Origin: Paraflavitalea pollutisoli
GTDB taxonomy: Bacteria > Bacteroidota > Bacteroidia > Chitinophagales > Chitinophagaceae
Reading direction: 5' to 3'
Length of the DNA stretch: 64,000 nucleotides
Assembly (NCBI RefSeq): GCF_029360705.1
Contig: NZ_JARKMX010000014.1
Location: forward strand, 496,001 to 560,000
The notes beneath the pieces are model-generated. The model did not search any database. It was not told the origin of the DNA and worked only from the letters and a program-made list of their open reading frames with translations. This document shows, in pieces, positions 28,801-35,730 of the stretch (its first letter is position 1; each line of letters opens with the position of its first letter). A program made the translations under genes and the position numbers.

Positions 28801-29282
28801 AAGATGTCATAGTTACCATTGCTGGTAAGTTTGGTGACACCGACACCCGGATCGAAATCGACCGTGTTGGAAAAATAACCGCTTACGATGATATTACCGC
28901 TGTTATCGATCGCCACATTACTGGGCAGATCCTGTCCTCCCGATCCCCAGGATCGGCCCCAGAGAAAAGCACCGGCCGAACTGTATTTCGCCAGGAAACA
29001 ATCTTCCTGACCATTGCTGATAACATAAGAAACGCCGGTACCGGGATCGAGATCGGCGGTTGCCCGCAGCACGCCGACCTGGTAGATATTGCCCGATGCA
29101 TCCACCACACTGGCGATAGGCTGTGTGTCGCCGCCTGATGCAATGGTGGCACTGATGGTTTGTGTGGAAAGAATAGATTGTGCAGAGAGCCGGGATGAAA
29201 AGCAAAGGCAGGAAAGAACAATCGCAGCACAGGATCGTGCCACTGCACGACACCTGCCCAAGGGTGGGTAAAAAGTTTTCAT
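25821..29282 (-). CDS. SBBP beta-propeller-repeat protein with T9SS type A sorting domain
   Basis: 1153-aa secreted protein. After a signal peptide (about 1-34, ending near RLSAQ) come about 12 repeats of 65-70 residues. Each carries an acidic calcium-loop-like motif such as VDFDPGTGV, VDLDPGTGT or ADFDPGPGV, followed by FLAKY and then DASGNIYLTG. This is the SBBP (beta-propeller) repeat pattern. The C-terminus (about 1070-1153; LAVYPTVTDNAYTLSYN, then GSGIYYTSLFI) is a type A T9SS sorting domain, so the protein is exported and probably anchored at the cell surface. The function is unknown. It lies inside the split thrS-infC / rpmI-rplT region and is transcribed alone. Confidence 0.9.
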   Translation of the reverse strand: MKTFYPPLGRCRAVARSCAAIVLSCLCFSSRLSAQSILSTQTISATIASGGDTQPIASVVDASGNIYQVGVLRATADLDPGTGVSYVISNGQEDCFLAKYSSAGAFLWGRSWGSGGQDLPSNVAIDNSGNIIVSGYFSNTVDFDPGVGVTKLTSNGNYDIFFSKFTPSGDFVFAKSMGGNTNDMANSMGLDASGNIYLTGMLSSDAADFDPGPGVATLTRKGAIDCYVAKYDNDGNYQFAFNMGAPTGSTQIYSNKIKVVSNALYITGYLYGAATDFDPGPGVSNLSQVSASTATDIFLAKYDLSGNYTWGFVVGGTGTDIAYGLDTDASGNVYLTGSFENTVDFNPATAVANQASAGYSDIFLAKYTAAGVYSWAVRMGNNTGGEVAQALKVDAAGNAIIGGYFSGTVDFNPAAATNNLVSAGSADGFIAKYTTAGVYSWAVKVGGTSYDRVGAFATDASNNVYVNGSFSGTVDLNPGAATLNVTAPGTQTIGYHLKLTSAGAYSASFVHNIPLNASSNNMVNATWIDASNNYYVIGYFSRTVDFDPGTGVTSLTSTGYVDCYIAKYNAAGQLLFARRIGNTSSTQGKGIATDAAGNIYVTGSFSGTVDLDPGTGTANRTATGSSDDIFLLKLNSSGNYVNAVIFGGTSYDVISAMTIDNAGAVYLTGTFYGTVDFDPGTGVANRSAAGSGSDIFVAKYNSNLGYVFASVMGGTDNETPSSIAVDASGNVYSAGNVWGTMDADPGAGVVSLVTAGIADIYVSKLDANGNYANAFRLGSTGNDNAGALAVDADGNLYVAGHFMNTVDFDPGTGVEALTSAGTLDGFVAKYDAAGNYVNARSFGGSLNDMVTKLKLDARGNVYVAGQFWSVDWSMGPGAAIFPNEGNADVFLLVFDRSLRYNGGRAIGGGQNDQPGSIAFDDADNIYLAGSFMSVANVDNLSGAAAYPFRSISGSDIYLAQFSMMTMLPIKLESFTAVQQPSQVVTRWTVSSQVNNDYFTLERSADGSQFTALGRIAGCVDCQTRMDYQFIDKQPLTGWSYYRLKQTDLDGRSSYSQIVRVNYSATNGQLAVYPTVTDNAYTLSYNNTSNKNQSGTIRVINTAGTVVHQVKVVLKPGRNTVSMTLAKLGSGIYYTSLFISNTSSVQTATVIKQR
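26830..29070 (-). repeat. Tandem imperfect repeats (about 195-210 bp) inside the SBBP gene
   Basis: A GGATCAAAATCG-like core recurs near 26850, 27044, 27247, 27442, 27637, 27847, 28044, 28241, 28446, 28650, 28847 and 29045. This is 12 copies at 194-210 bp spacing, encoding the DPG loops of the protein repeats. Confidence 0.8.
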
Positions 29283-29414
29283 AGTAGTTCCTGGATTTGG
29301 ACCCCAGGTTTTGTTTTTGGTTTTCCGAATTGAATTTCAACCCGTAAGATCAGGCTTAATTGTAATTGCGGTGTAGACCCCGGGGTTCAATTCCACCCTA
29401 ATCCATAAAATAAC

Positions 29415-29441
29415 AGCGTCCCGTACACCGTACGGGACGCT
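29415..29441 (-). terminator. Hairpin terminator after the TMEM220-like gene
   Basis: AGCGTCCCGTAC at 29415-29426 and GTACGGGACGCT at 29430-29441 make a perfect 12-bp stem. The minus strand continues GTTATTTTATGG, a weak T-tract. Confidence 0.6.
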
Positions 29442-29529
29442 ATTCTAACTACATTCTAATATCGTTTTAATAACTTGCTCTTTTTTCGTCTGCCACACTA
29501 TCGGGAATGGTCAATAGCACAGTCAGTCA

Positions 29530-29910
29530 TCACACCTTTTTCAATTTTCTCTTCGCGTAATAGTAGTCGATGATCAGCACAATGTTCAGGATCATCAGTC
29601 CAAAAAACTCCCGGGTATCTTCAATCCAGGGCGTGGAGGCTTTCATGCTTTGTGCAATATTCTCCGCCTGGTGTTCGGTGAGCCAGTCCCATACGCCATT
29701 TTTTTCGGTGAACAGGAAAATGGCGTAGATGGTAAAAACAGCGAACCCAAACAGGTAAGCCTTGGGATAGTACTTTCCGCGGAAAGCGAGCCAGCATAAC
29801 ACGGCGCCATAACCGTAAATAGGGATCCACACATACGGATCGGGATCATTGTATTGCAAGGCTGCACTGACGACGAAGAGCAGACAAAAAAGCAGGTTGA
29901 AGATCTTCAT
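29530..29910 (-). CDS. TMEM220-like transmembrane protein
   Basis: 126-aa integral membrane protein with about four hydrophobic helices: MKIFNLLFCLLFVVSAALQY, YGAVLCWLAF, YLFGFAVFTIYAIFLF and FGLMILNIVLIIDYYYA. The QYNDPDPYVWIPIYGYGA motif after the first helix, and a final basic tail, fit the transmembrane 220 family, whose function is not known. It starts 21 bp after the MmcQ/YjbR-like gene, so the two are co-transcribed. Confidence 0.8.
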   Translation of the reverse strand: MKIFNLLFCLLFVVSAALQYNDPDPYVWIPIYGYGAVLCWLAFRGKYYPKAYLFGFAVFTIYAIFLFTEKNGVWDWLTEHQAENIAQSMKASTPWIEDTREFFGLMILNIVLIIDYYYAKRKLKKV

Positions 29911-29931
29911 AACACAATATAGGAATAATGA

Positions 29932-30273
29932 TTACAGGCCATATTCGGCCTTTACCTTTTTGGGCAGTTTGTCACGGATGAGTTCATACGATTGCCGCAG
30001 CAACAGCGCTACTTCTTTCTTGCCTACCTTCTCCGGTTGCGTCACCGTCACCCATCTGGCCCGGGCCAGGTAAGGTGCCGGCATAAAGCCGTCCGTACCG
30101 GATAGTTCTTCAAACTGATCATCGGGCACTTTGAAGGAGATACGCCCATCATCGAGGCCAAACAGGCAGAACATCTTTTTGGCCACCATAAAGCACAGGG
30201 ATTGCTCCCATTTCACTTCCTCTTCCGTAGCTGGCCAGGCCAGGCAATGTTGCTGCAACCATTCGAGTTCCAT
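29932..30273 (-). CDS. MmcQ/YjbR family protein
   Basis: 113-aa cytoplasmic protein of the MmcQ/YjbR (CyaY-like double-wing) family. Visible family features are KWEQSLCFMVAKKMFCLFGL, RISFKVPDDQFEEL and the PAPYLARARWVTV segment, ending with LLRQSYELIRDKLPKK. The fold is usually called DNA-binding by homology, but the biochemical role is not established. It is 84 bp downstream of infC, separated from it by a strong terminator, and followed by the TMEM220-like gene. Confidence 0.85.
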   Translation of the reverse strand: MELEWLQQHCLAWPATEEEVKWEQSLCFMVAKKMFCLFGLDDGRISFKVPDDQFEELSGTDGFMPAPYLARARWVTVTQPEKVGKKEVALLLRQSYELIRDKLPKKVKAEYGL

Positions 30274-30303
30274 AAATGGCTGTTTTAAGGTAGTACCGTG
30301 TAA

Positions 30304-30335
30304 TAAAAAAGCATCCTGCGGCCTACGCAGGATGC
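30304..30335 (-). terminator. Rho-independent terminator after infC
   Basis: GCATCCTGCG at 30311-30320 and CGCAGGATGC at 30326-30335 form a perfect 10-bp stem, followed on the minus strand by TTTTTTAT. It lies 23 bp past the infC stop and closes the thrS-infC unit. Confidence 0.9.
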
Positions 30336-30357
30336 TTTGTCGTATCGTATCGGAAGA

Positions 30358-30951
30358 CTAGCCCTCTTTGGCGTCTTTCTTCTTCTTTTGACTCTTCGGT
30401 GCGATGATCATCAGCATACGCTTTCCTTCCAGTTTGGGCATGCCCTCGGGCTGTCCGCTTTCTGCCAGGCGCTCTGCAAATTTCAGCAATACGAGCTCTC
30501 CGCGCTCTTTGAACATGATGGCGCGGCCTTTGAACTGCACATACGCTTTCACCTTGTTGCCCTCTTTGAGGAAGGTTTCTGCGTGACGTGCTTTGAAATC
30601 AAAGTCATGGTCATCTGTACCAGGCGTAAAACGGATCTCTTTTACTTCGGCCGTTTTACTGTTGGCCTTCATCTCCTTTTCCTTCTTCTTCTTCTCGTAC
30701 AGGAATTTATTATAATCGATGATCTTACAAACCGGTGGATCAGCCTGCGGTGAAATCTCTACCAGGTCCAGCCCCTGTTCCTGCGCCATCTTTTGCGCTT
30801 CCTGGGTAGAATAAACACCTACTGTTACGTTGTCGCCAACCAAACGCACCTGTGGTACGCGGATCATGTGGTTGGTACGATGTTCTTGTTGTTGTTCCTT
30901 TCTGAAACGTGGATTGAATGCACCTCTTGGAGGTCTCGGTGGAAATGCCAT
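30358..30951 (-). CDS. infC: Translation initiation factor IF-3
   Basis: 197-aa IF-3. The N-terminal domain has RVPQVRLVGDNVTVGVYST and ALEMA-like AQEQGLDLVEISPQADPPVCK. After the lysine-rich linker (KFLYEKKKKEKEMKA) the C-terminal domain runs from KEIRFTPGTDDHDFDFK to the basic end. IF-3 binds the 30S subunit and checks the start codon. The N-terminal extension (MAFPPRPPRGAFNPRF) is typical of Bacteroidota. It starts 152 bp after thrS. A terminator follows, so the usual continuation into rpmI-rplT is lost here. Confidence 0.98.
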   Translation of the reverse strand: MAFPPRPPRGAFNPRFRKEQQQEHRTNHMIRVPQVRLVGDNVTVGVYSTQEAQKMAQEQGLDLVEISPQADPPVCKIIDYNKFLYEKKKKEKEMKANSKTAEVKEIRFTPGTDDHDFDFKARHAETFLKEGNKVKAYVQFKGRAIMFKERGELVLLKFAERLAESGQPEGMPKLEGKRMLMIIAPKSQKKKKDAKEG

Positions 30952-31103
30952 TTACAATTTTTACGTGAATAATTTACAATACCGGCGTATTTACTTTTGG
31001 GTTTTCACTGCCTCAGTCTGCCGGCGACTGGCTGCAGGCCCGGCGATGGCCGGAATGTTTTTATGAGTACGATGCTTATAAACTCGTTGCGACTACATTT
31101 ATT

Positions 31104-33044
31104 TTACTCCCCTCTTCTTTCTTTGATCTCGGCGGTCAGTTCTTTAATGAACTCATCAACGCTTTTAGATCCCAGATCACCCTTACCCTGACGGCGGATG
31201 GAGGCCGAACCATCGTTCATTTCCTTCTCTCCTACTACCAACATATAAGGTACTTTCATCAACTCGGTATCGCGAATCTTCTTACCGATCTTCTCGTTGC
31301 GGTCGTCGACCTCACCACGAATATCTGCATTTTTCAGCGATTCTAAAATACTATTTGCGTAGGGCAGGAACTTATCCGAAATCGGTAAAACCTTTACCTG
31401 TACGGGTGCCAGCCAGGCCGGGAACTTTCCGGCATAGTGCTCGAGCAGGAAGCCGATGAACCGTTCGTGGGTACCCAGGGGCGCCCGGTGAATGATCAGC
31501 GGCACTTCGGGTGCGTTGTCCTTGTTGGTAAACTCTAGCCCAAAGCGGCGGCCCTGCGCAAAATCCACCTGGTTGGTGGCCAGGGTAAACTCACGGCCGA
31601 TGGTGCTCCAGATCTGAACGTCGATCTTGGGGCCGTAGAAGGCGCCCTCGTCGGGTACTTCGATGTAAGGAATATTCGATTCCTTCAGTACTTGGCGTAC
31701 CATTTCCTCGGTTTCCAACCACAATTCAGGCTCATTGATGTACTTCTGGCCCAGCTTGGAAGGCTCGTGCAGCGACAGGCGCATCACGTATTTCTCAATG
31801 CCAAAGATCCTAAAGTACTTGATATACATATCGTTAACAGCCCTGAACTCATCAGCAAACTGTTCGCGGGTGCAATAGATATGCGCGTCGTTCATGTGCA
31901 AACACCGTACCCGCATCAGCCCAAACAGCTCTCCACTTTGCTCATAGCGGTAGCAGGTACCGTATTCCGCCAGGCGGAGAGGCAGTTCCTTATAGCTTCT
32001 GTGCTCGGCAGAGAAGATCTTGTGGTGGTGGGGACAGTTCATGGCCTTCAGGTAGTATTTGGTACCGTCCAGTTCCATGGGCGGATACATACTGTCCTGA
32101 TAATAAGGCAAGTGTCCACTGGTGAGGTACATACTCTCCTTGGCGATATGGGGCGTTACCACCCTTTTGTAGCCACCCTTGGTTTCTGTTTCCTTGGCCA
32201 GCTTTTCCAGCTCCTCGATGATGATGGTTCCGTTGGGCATCCACAGGGGCAAACCAGGACCTACATCATCATCCATGGTGAAGATCCCCAGTTCCTTACC
32301 CAGTTTGCGGTGGTCGCGTTTTTTGGCTTCCTCCAGCAGGGTCAGGTATTCGTCCAGCTCTTTTTGAGAGGGGAAGGTAACCCCGTAGATGCGGGTCAGC
32401 ATCTTGTTGTTGGAGTCGTTTTTCCAGTACGCACCGGCGATATTGGTCAGTTTGATGGCCTTGATCGGTCCGGTACTGGGAATATGCGGTCCACGGCAGA
32501 GATCAGTGAAATTACCCTGTGTGTAGAAGGTGATCTCGCCGTCATTCAGGCCGCTGAGCAGGTCGAGCTTGTACTCGTCGCCCTTGCCGGTAAAATATTC
32601 GATCGCTTCCGCCTTGGGCATGGCCTTGCGGATATAGCTATTGTTTTGTTTGGCCAGCTCGGTCATTTTTTTCTCGAGCTTGCTCAGGTCCTCTTCGGTA
32701 ACCTGGCGACCGCCGAGGTCGATATCGTAATAGAAACCTGGTTGTTTTTCCAAAGCAGGGCCCACCCAGAATTTGGCACCCGGGAACATATCTTCCACGG
32801 CTTCCGCCATGAGGTGGGCGGAGGAATGCCAGAACGTGTTTTTACCACCGTCTTCATTCCACGTCAGCAGTTTCAGTGAAGCGTCTTCCGTGATGGGCCG
32901 TGTAGCGTCCCATACCTGTCCATTTATTTCTGCTGCCAGTACTTTTCTGGCCAGTCCTTCACTGATCGATTTGGCGATGTCCAAAGCGGAAACGCCCGCT
33001 TCGTACTCCCGCACTGCTCCGTCCGGTAATGTAATCTTGATCAT
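31104..33044 (-). CDS. thrS: Threonine--tRNA ligase
   Basis: 646 aa from the ATG at 33044 (MIKITLPDGAV); an in-frame upstream extension of 49 residues lacks family similarity and is rejected. Domains: TGS (1-62); editing domain with HSSAHLMAEAVEDMFP; class II catalytic core with zinc ligands in KAMNCPHHHKIF, the FGLMRVRCLHMNDAHIYC segment, and YGPKIDVQIWS leading to motif 3 HRAPLGTHERFIGFLLEHY; and a C-terminal anticodon-binding domain (VQVKVLPISDKF). It charges tRNA-Thr. The infC gene lies 152 bp downstream. Confidence 0.98.
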   Translation of the reverse strand: MIKITLPDGAVREYEAGVSALDIAKSISEGLARKVLAAEINGQVWDATRPITEDASLKLLTWNEDGGKNTFWHSSAHLMAEAVEDMFPGAKFWVGPALEKQPGFYYDIDLGGRQVTEEDLSKLEKKMTELAKQNNSYIRKAMPKAEAIEYFTGKGDEYKLDLLSGLNDGEITFYTQGNFTDLCRGPHIPSTGPIKAIKLTNIAGAYWKNDSNNKMLTRIYGVTFPSQKELDEYLTLLEEAKKRDHRKLGKELGIFTMDDDVGPGLPLWMPNGTIIIEELEKLAKETETKGGYKRVVTPHIAKESMYLTSGHLPYYQDSMYPPMELDGTKYYLKAMNCPHHHKIFSAEHRSYKELPLRLAEYGTCYRYEQSGELFGLMRVRCLHMNDAHIYCTREQFADEFRAVNDMYIKYFRIFGIEKYVMRLSLHEPSKLGQKYINEPELWLETEEMVRQVLKESNIPYIEVPDEGAFYGPKIDVQIWSTIGREFTLATNQVDFAQGRRFGLEFTNKDNAPEVPLIIHRAPLGTHERFIGFLLEHYAGKFPAWLAPVQVKVLPISDKFLPYANSILESLKNADIRGEVDDRNEKIGKKIRDTELMKVPYMLVVGEKEMNDGSASIRRQGKGDLGSKSVDEFIKELTAEIKERRGE

Positions 33045-33188
33045 TTTGATAAGTGCCGTTTCTGTTTTCGGTTTATATAACAAGCGGTATGAGGTAACTG
33101 TTCGTATCGATGGGAATGGCGGCGTCCAACATTTATTTGAATCGCGTATCTTCGGCCGTACTCCTGTTATCTCATATCCGAAAGACCG

Positions 33189-33196
33189 CAAATTTA
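33189..33196 (-). promoter_or_regulatory. Candidate -7 box for thrS
   Basis: Minus-strand TAAATTTG (33196-33189) fully matches TANNTTTG. The -33 position 19 bp upstream reads TGTC, only a partial match. It lies about 145 bp upstream of the thrS start. Confidence 0.35.
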
Positions 33197-33280
33197 ACGA
33201 ACTTTTGCAGACCGCGACATACGATATTTGTCGTAATAAAAGAAGAATTTAACTAATTTGCCACCGTGAGGTGTTTATTC

Positions 33281-34465
33281 ATGAAGCGATTTCTACTATT
33301 TGCATTATGTTTTGCCAGCCTTTCCCTTGCCGCTCAGGATCTGACAGGTATCTGGCGGGGCGGATTCAGGACAACGGGGCAGGCCAGGTTGATGGAGGTG
33401 CTGGGAGCAGACGAGCGGTACAAATTTGAAGTACAGCTCGATCAAAAAGGCAAGCGGTTTGAAGGTGTTACGTATTCTTACCTGACCACTGTTTTTTACG
33501 GCAAGGCCACTTGCCAGGGCACGGTGAATCCCACTACCAGCAAAGTTTTACTGGAAGAGATCAAGATTGTCGAGCAACGCATGAGTGCAGGCAGCAGCAT
33601 CTGCATCATGACGCTCTTTTTACAATATTCCAAAGTAGGTGACGAAGAGTTCCTCGAAGGCACTTACTCCAGCATCAAAACAAGCGATTCGACCGACTGT
33701 GGCCGCGGAACCGTCTTCCTCCGCAAGGTGCCTACCTCCGACTTTTACAAAGAGCCTTTCCTGGTAGAGCGGGAAAAGAAAGGGATCAAACCGCCGCCAC
33801 CCGTGGCAAAAAAGCCAGATAGCGCTGTCGTGAAAAAGACAACACCGGTCACGAAACCGACAACGCCGGTGAAGAAGCCTACTACCACGGTACCACCCAC
33901 TACCGTAAAGAAACCGGTAACGCCGCCACCAGCGACCGTGAAGAAACCAACGACCACCACACCGGCCAAGAAACCAACACCAATACCCAACCCACCAGTC
34001 GCCCAAAAACAGGTCGAGGTAAAACCGTCACCGAACGTGAAGATCGACTCGGCCAATAAACCGGAAAAACCCGTTATTGCAGTGGCCCCGGTACCAACGC
34101 CGAAAATATTGCTGACGCGCGAAAATGAACTGGCCAAGACCATCATTACCGGTGCCAACCAGATCACTTTGCGGATCTATGACAATGGCAGTGTAGATGG
34201 CGATACCATTTCGGTATATGTCGACAAGAAACTGGTATTGTCGAAAAAGCGGTTGACTGAAAAGGCCATCACACTCACCCTCGACCTGAGTGAAGACCTA
34301 CCCTACCACGAATTGGTGATGGTGGCCGAAAACCTCGGTGAGATCCCTCCAAACACATCATTGATGATCGTGGATGCGGGCAAAAAGCAATACGAGGTCC
34401 GGATCACCTCCACCGAACAAAAGAATGCGATGGTGATCTTCCGGTTTGACAAATCGGTGCCTTAA
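33281..34465 (+). CDS. Secreted protein with N-terminal LTGIWRG domain, Lys/Pro/Thr-rich linker and C-terminal beta domain
   Basis: 394 aa from the ATG at 33281; an in-frame GTG at 33266 is less likely because the signal peptide MKRFLLFALCFASLSLAAQ begins at the ATG. The mature N-terminus (QDLTGIWRGGF) opens a beta-rich domain to about residue 165. A low-complexity linker of about 100 residues follows, rich in KKPT, PTTVKKP and VTPPP units. The C-terminal domain (about 285-394) has LRIYDNGSVDGDTISVYVDK, then KKRLTEKAITLTL and AENLGEIPPNTSLMIVDAG. Both globular parts are repeated in the next gene, 290 bp downstream. I do not know a named family or function; it is presumably periplasmic or surface exposed. 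Confidence 0.8.
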   Translation: MKRFLLFALCFASLSLAAQDLTGIWRGGFRTTGQARLMEVLGADERYKFEVQLDQKGKRFEGVTYSYLTTVFYGKATCQGTVNPTTSKVLLEEIKIVEQRMSAGSSICIMTLFLQYSKVGDEEFLEGTYSSIKTSDSTDCGRGTVFLRKVPTSDFYKEPFLVEREKKGIKPPPPVAKKPDSAVVKKTTPVTKPTTPVKKPTTTVPPTTVKKPVTPPPATVKKPTTTTPAKKPTPIPNPPVAQKQVEVKPSPNVKIDSANKPEKPVIAVAPVPTPKILLTRENELAKTIITGANQITLRIYDNGSVDGDTISVYVDKKLVLSKKRLTEKAITLTLDLSEDLPYHELVMVAENLGEIPPNTSLMIVDAGKKQYEVRITSTEQKNAMVIFRFDKSVP

Positions 34466-34484
34466 TAAAATCATTGAGCCTAGT

Positions 34485-34516
34485 AAGCCCGGTAGCAACA
34501 GCGCCGGGCTTTTTTA
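34485..34516 (+). terminator. Rho-independent terminator after the linker-protein gene
   Basis: AGCCCGG at 34486-34492 pairs with CCGGGCT at 34504-34510, followed by TTTTTTATT, 20 bp past the stop. Confidence 0.8.
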
Positions 34517-34755
34517 TTGGCATCAGTATCACCAAACCACATTTGTCAACAACACAAGCCTTCCACTCCCCTGCCAGCTTCGCAAGTAGCACTATATACA
34601 TGGTGGTGATGTTGTGCGGTGTTATTCCGGTGTCAATGGAGCGACTGCCTGGCGGGTAATTACATCGTATTCCGAAAGCTTACTGACACGATGCCGTTCA
34701 CATAAAATTGAACAGGCAGATCGTAATAAATCTTAATTTCCAATAAAATCCCCTG

Positions 34756-35601
34756 ATGCGTTTTATTCTCCTGTCCTTTTTGGTACTATGCAGTAGTGCG
34801 CTTGCGGCACAATCCCTCACCGGCATCTGGCGCGGAAAGCGTACGCAGGGTTCACAAGGTTGTTTTCCTGAATACTTTCTGGAGTTACACATCACCTGGT
34901 CAAACGAGACGAGTTTCATGGGCAACGCGTACAGTTTTGTCAACGAAAAACAGTATACCAAAGTCAATTTTACCGGCAAATTCAACCCGCTCAATAAACG
35001 CATGGTGATCACAGAAAGTGCCGTATTGCAATACAGCGTGCCGGATCATTGCATACCCTGTATCAAAATATACGACCTTACCTGGTCGAAGAATGGCAAA
35101 CAGGAAGTGCTGGTGGGCGATTGGACCGGGCATGAGATGGGTAATAACAATCCTTGTCCGCCGGGCAAGATCACCCTCAACCGCGAAACGGTGCCCACCT
35201 TCCCCGTCGACCTCTACCAAAGTGACACGTTGCTGAAATTGCAAAAGAACTTCCGGTTGCAAGACCGGGAAAAGGAAGTGGTACAAACCATCGAGATCGA
35301 TACTCCAGCCATCAAGATCGAACTGTACGACAACGCAGAGATCGACGACGATACCGTGAGCATCTTCGTCAACAACACGCTGCTGCTCCACAAAAAACGA
35401 CTGACCGACCGGGCGCTGCCGGTCACCTTCAATGCATTTCCCGGAACAGACTACGAGTTGATGATGTATGCGGAAAACCTTGGCCGCATCCCACCGAATA
35501 CGGCGTTGATGGTCATCACGGCCGGCAAAAAACGATACGAGGTCAGACTATCGTCGAGCGAGCAAAAAAGTGCCGTAGTGAAGTTCAGGTATTTGAAGTG
35601 A
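34756..35601 (+). CDS. Secreted paralogue of the upstream LTGIWRG protein, without the linker
   Basis: 281-aa exported protein: signal peptide 1-18 (MRFILLSFLVLCSSALAAQ), then SLTGIWRGKRTQGS at the mature N-terminus. The N-terminal domain contains NAYSFVNEKQYTKVNFTGKF and a CIPC pair near residue 95. The C-terminal domain (about 175-281) aligns with the preceding gene over IELYDNAEIDDDTVSIFVNN, then KKRLTDRALP, AENLGRIPPNTALMVITAGKK and a final SSEQKSAVVKFRY. It lacks the Lys/Pro/Thr linker. The pair is a tandem duplication with later divergence. The function is unknown to me. Confidence 0.8.
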   Translation: MRFILLSFLVLCSSALAAQSLTGIWRGKRTQGSQGCFPEYFLELHITWSNETSFMGNAYSFVNEKQYTKVNFTGKFNPLNKRMVITESAVLQYSVPDHCIPCIKIYDLTWSKNGKQEVLVGDWTGHEMGNNNPCPPGKITLNRETVPTFPVDLYQSDTLLKLQKNFRLQDREKEVVQTIEIDTPAIKIELYDNAEIDDDTVSIFVNNTLLLHKKRLTDRALPVTFNAFPGTDYELMMYAENLGRIPPNTALMVITAGKKRYEVRLSSSEQKSAVVKFRYLK

Positions 35602-35669
35602 AGGCAGCCTGGCATATAGGCAACGAGAAAAAGGATAGCTATCATCTATTTAACCTTGCTAATAAGACA

Positions 35670-35693
35670 AATGCCCCGCTCTCGCGGGGCATT
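35670..35693. terminator. Bidirectional hairpin between convergent genes
   Basis: AATGCCCCGC at 35670-35679 and GCGGGGCATT at 35684-35693 with a 4-nt loop lie between the plus-strand paralogue and the minus-strand peptidase. The T-tracts on both sides are short (GTTGTGT and TTGTCTTATT). Confidence 0.6.
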
Positions 35694-35730
35694 GTTGTGT
35701 TTGCGTCGGTCCTATAGCCGAAAAGTTGGA

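Noticed and set aside
26830-29070. Regularly spaced repeats that could be mistaken for a CRISPR array
   Set aside because: The repeats are about 200 bp apart, imperfect, and in frame with a T9SS protein whose beta-propeller units they encode; no cas genes are present.
29360-29410. tRNA-like T-arm sequence (GGGGTTCAATTCC near 29391)
   Set aside because: The flanking stem does not pair properly and no matching D-arm, anticodon arm or 5' acceptor lies at tRNA distance.
33045-33191. 49-residue N-terminal extension of threonyl-tRNA synthetase
   Set aside because: The TGS domain starts at the ATG at 33044, total length then fits the family, and the extension covers the likely promoter.
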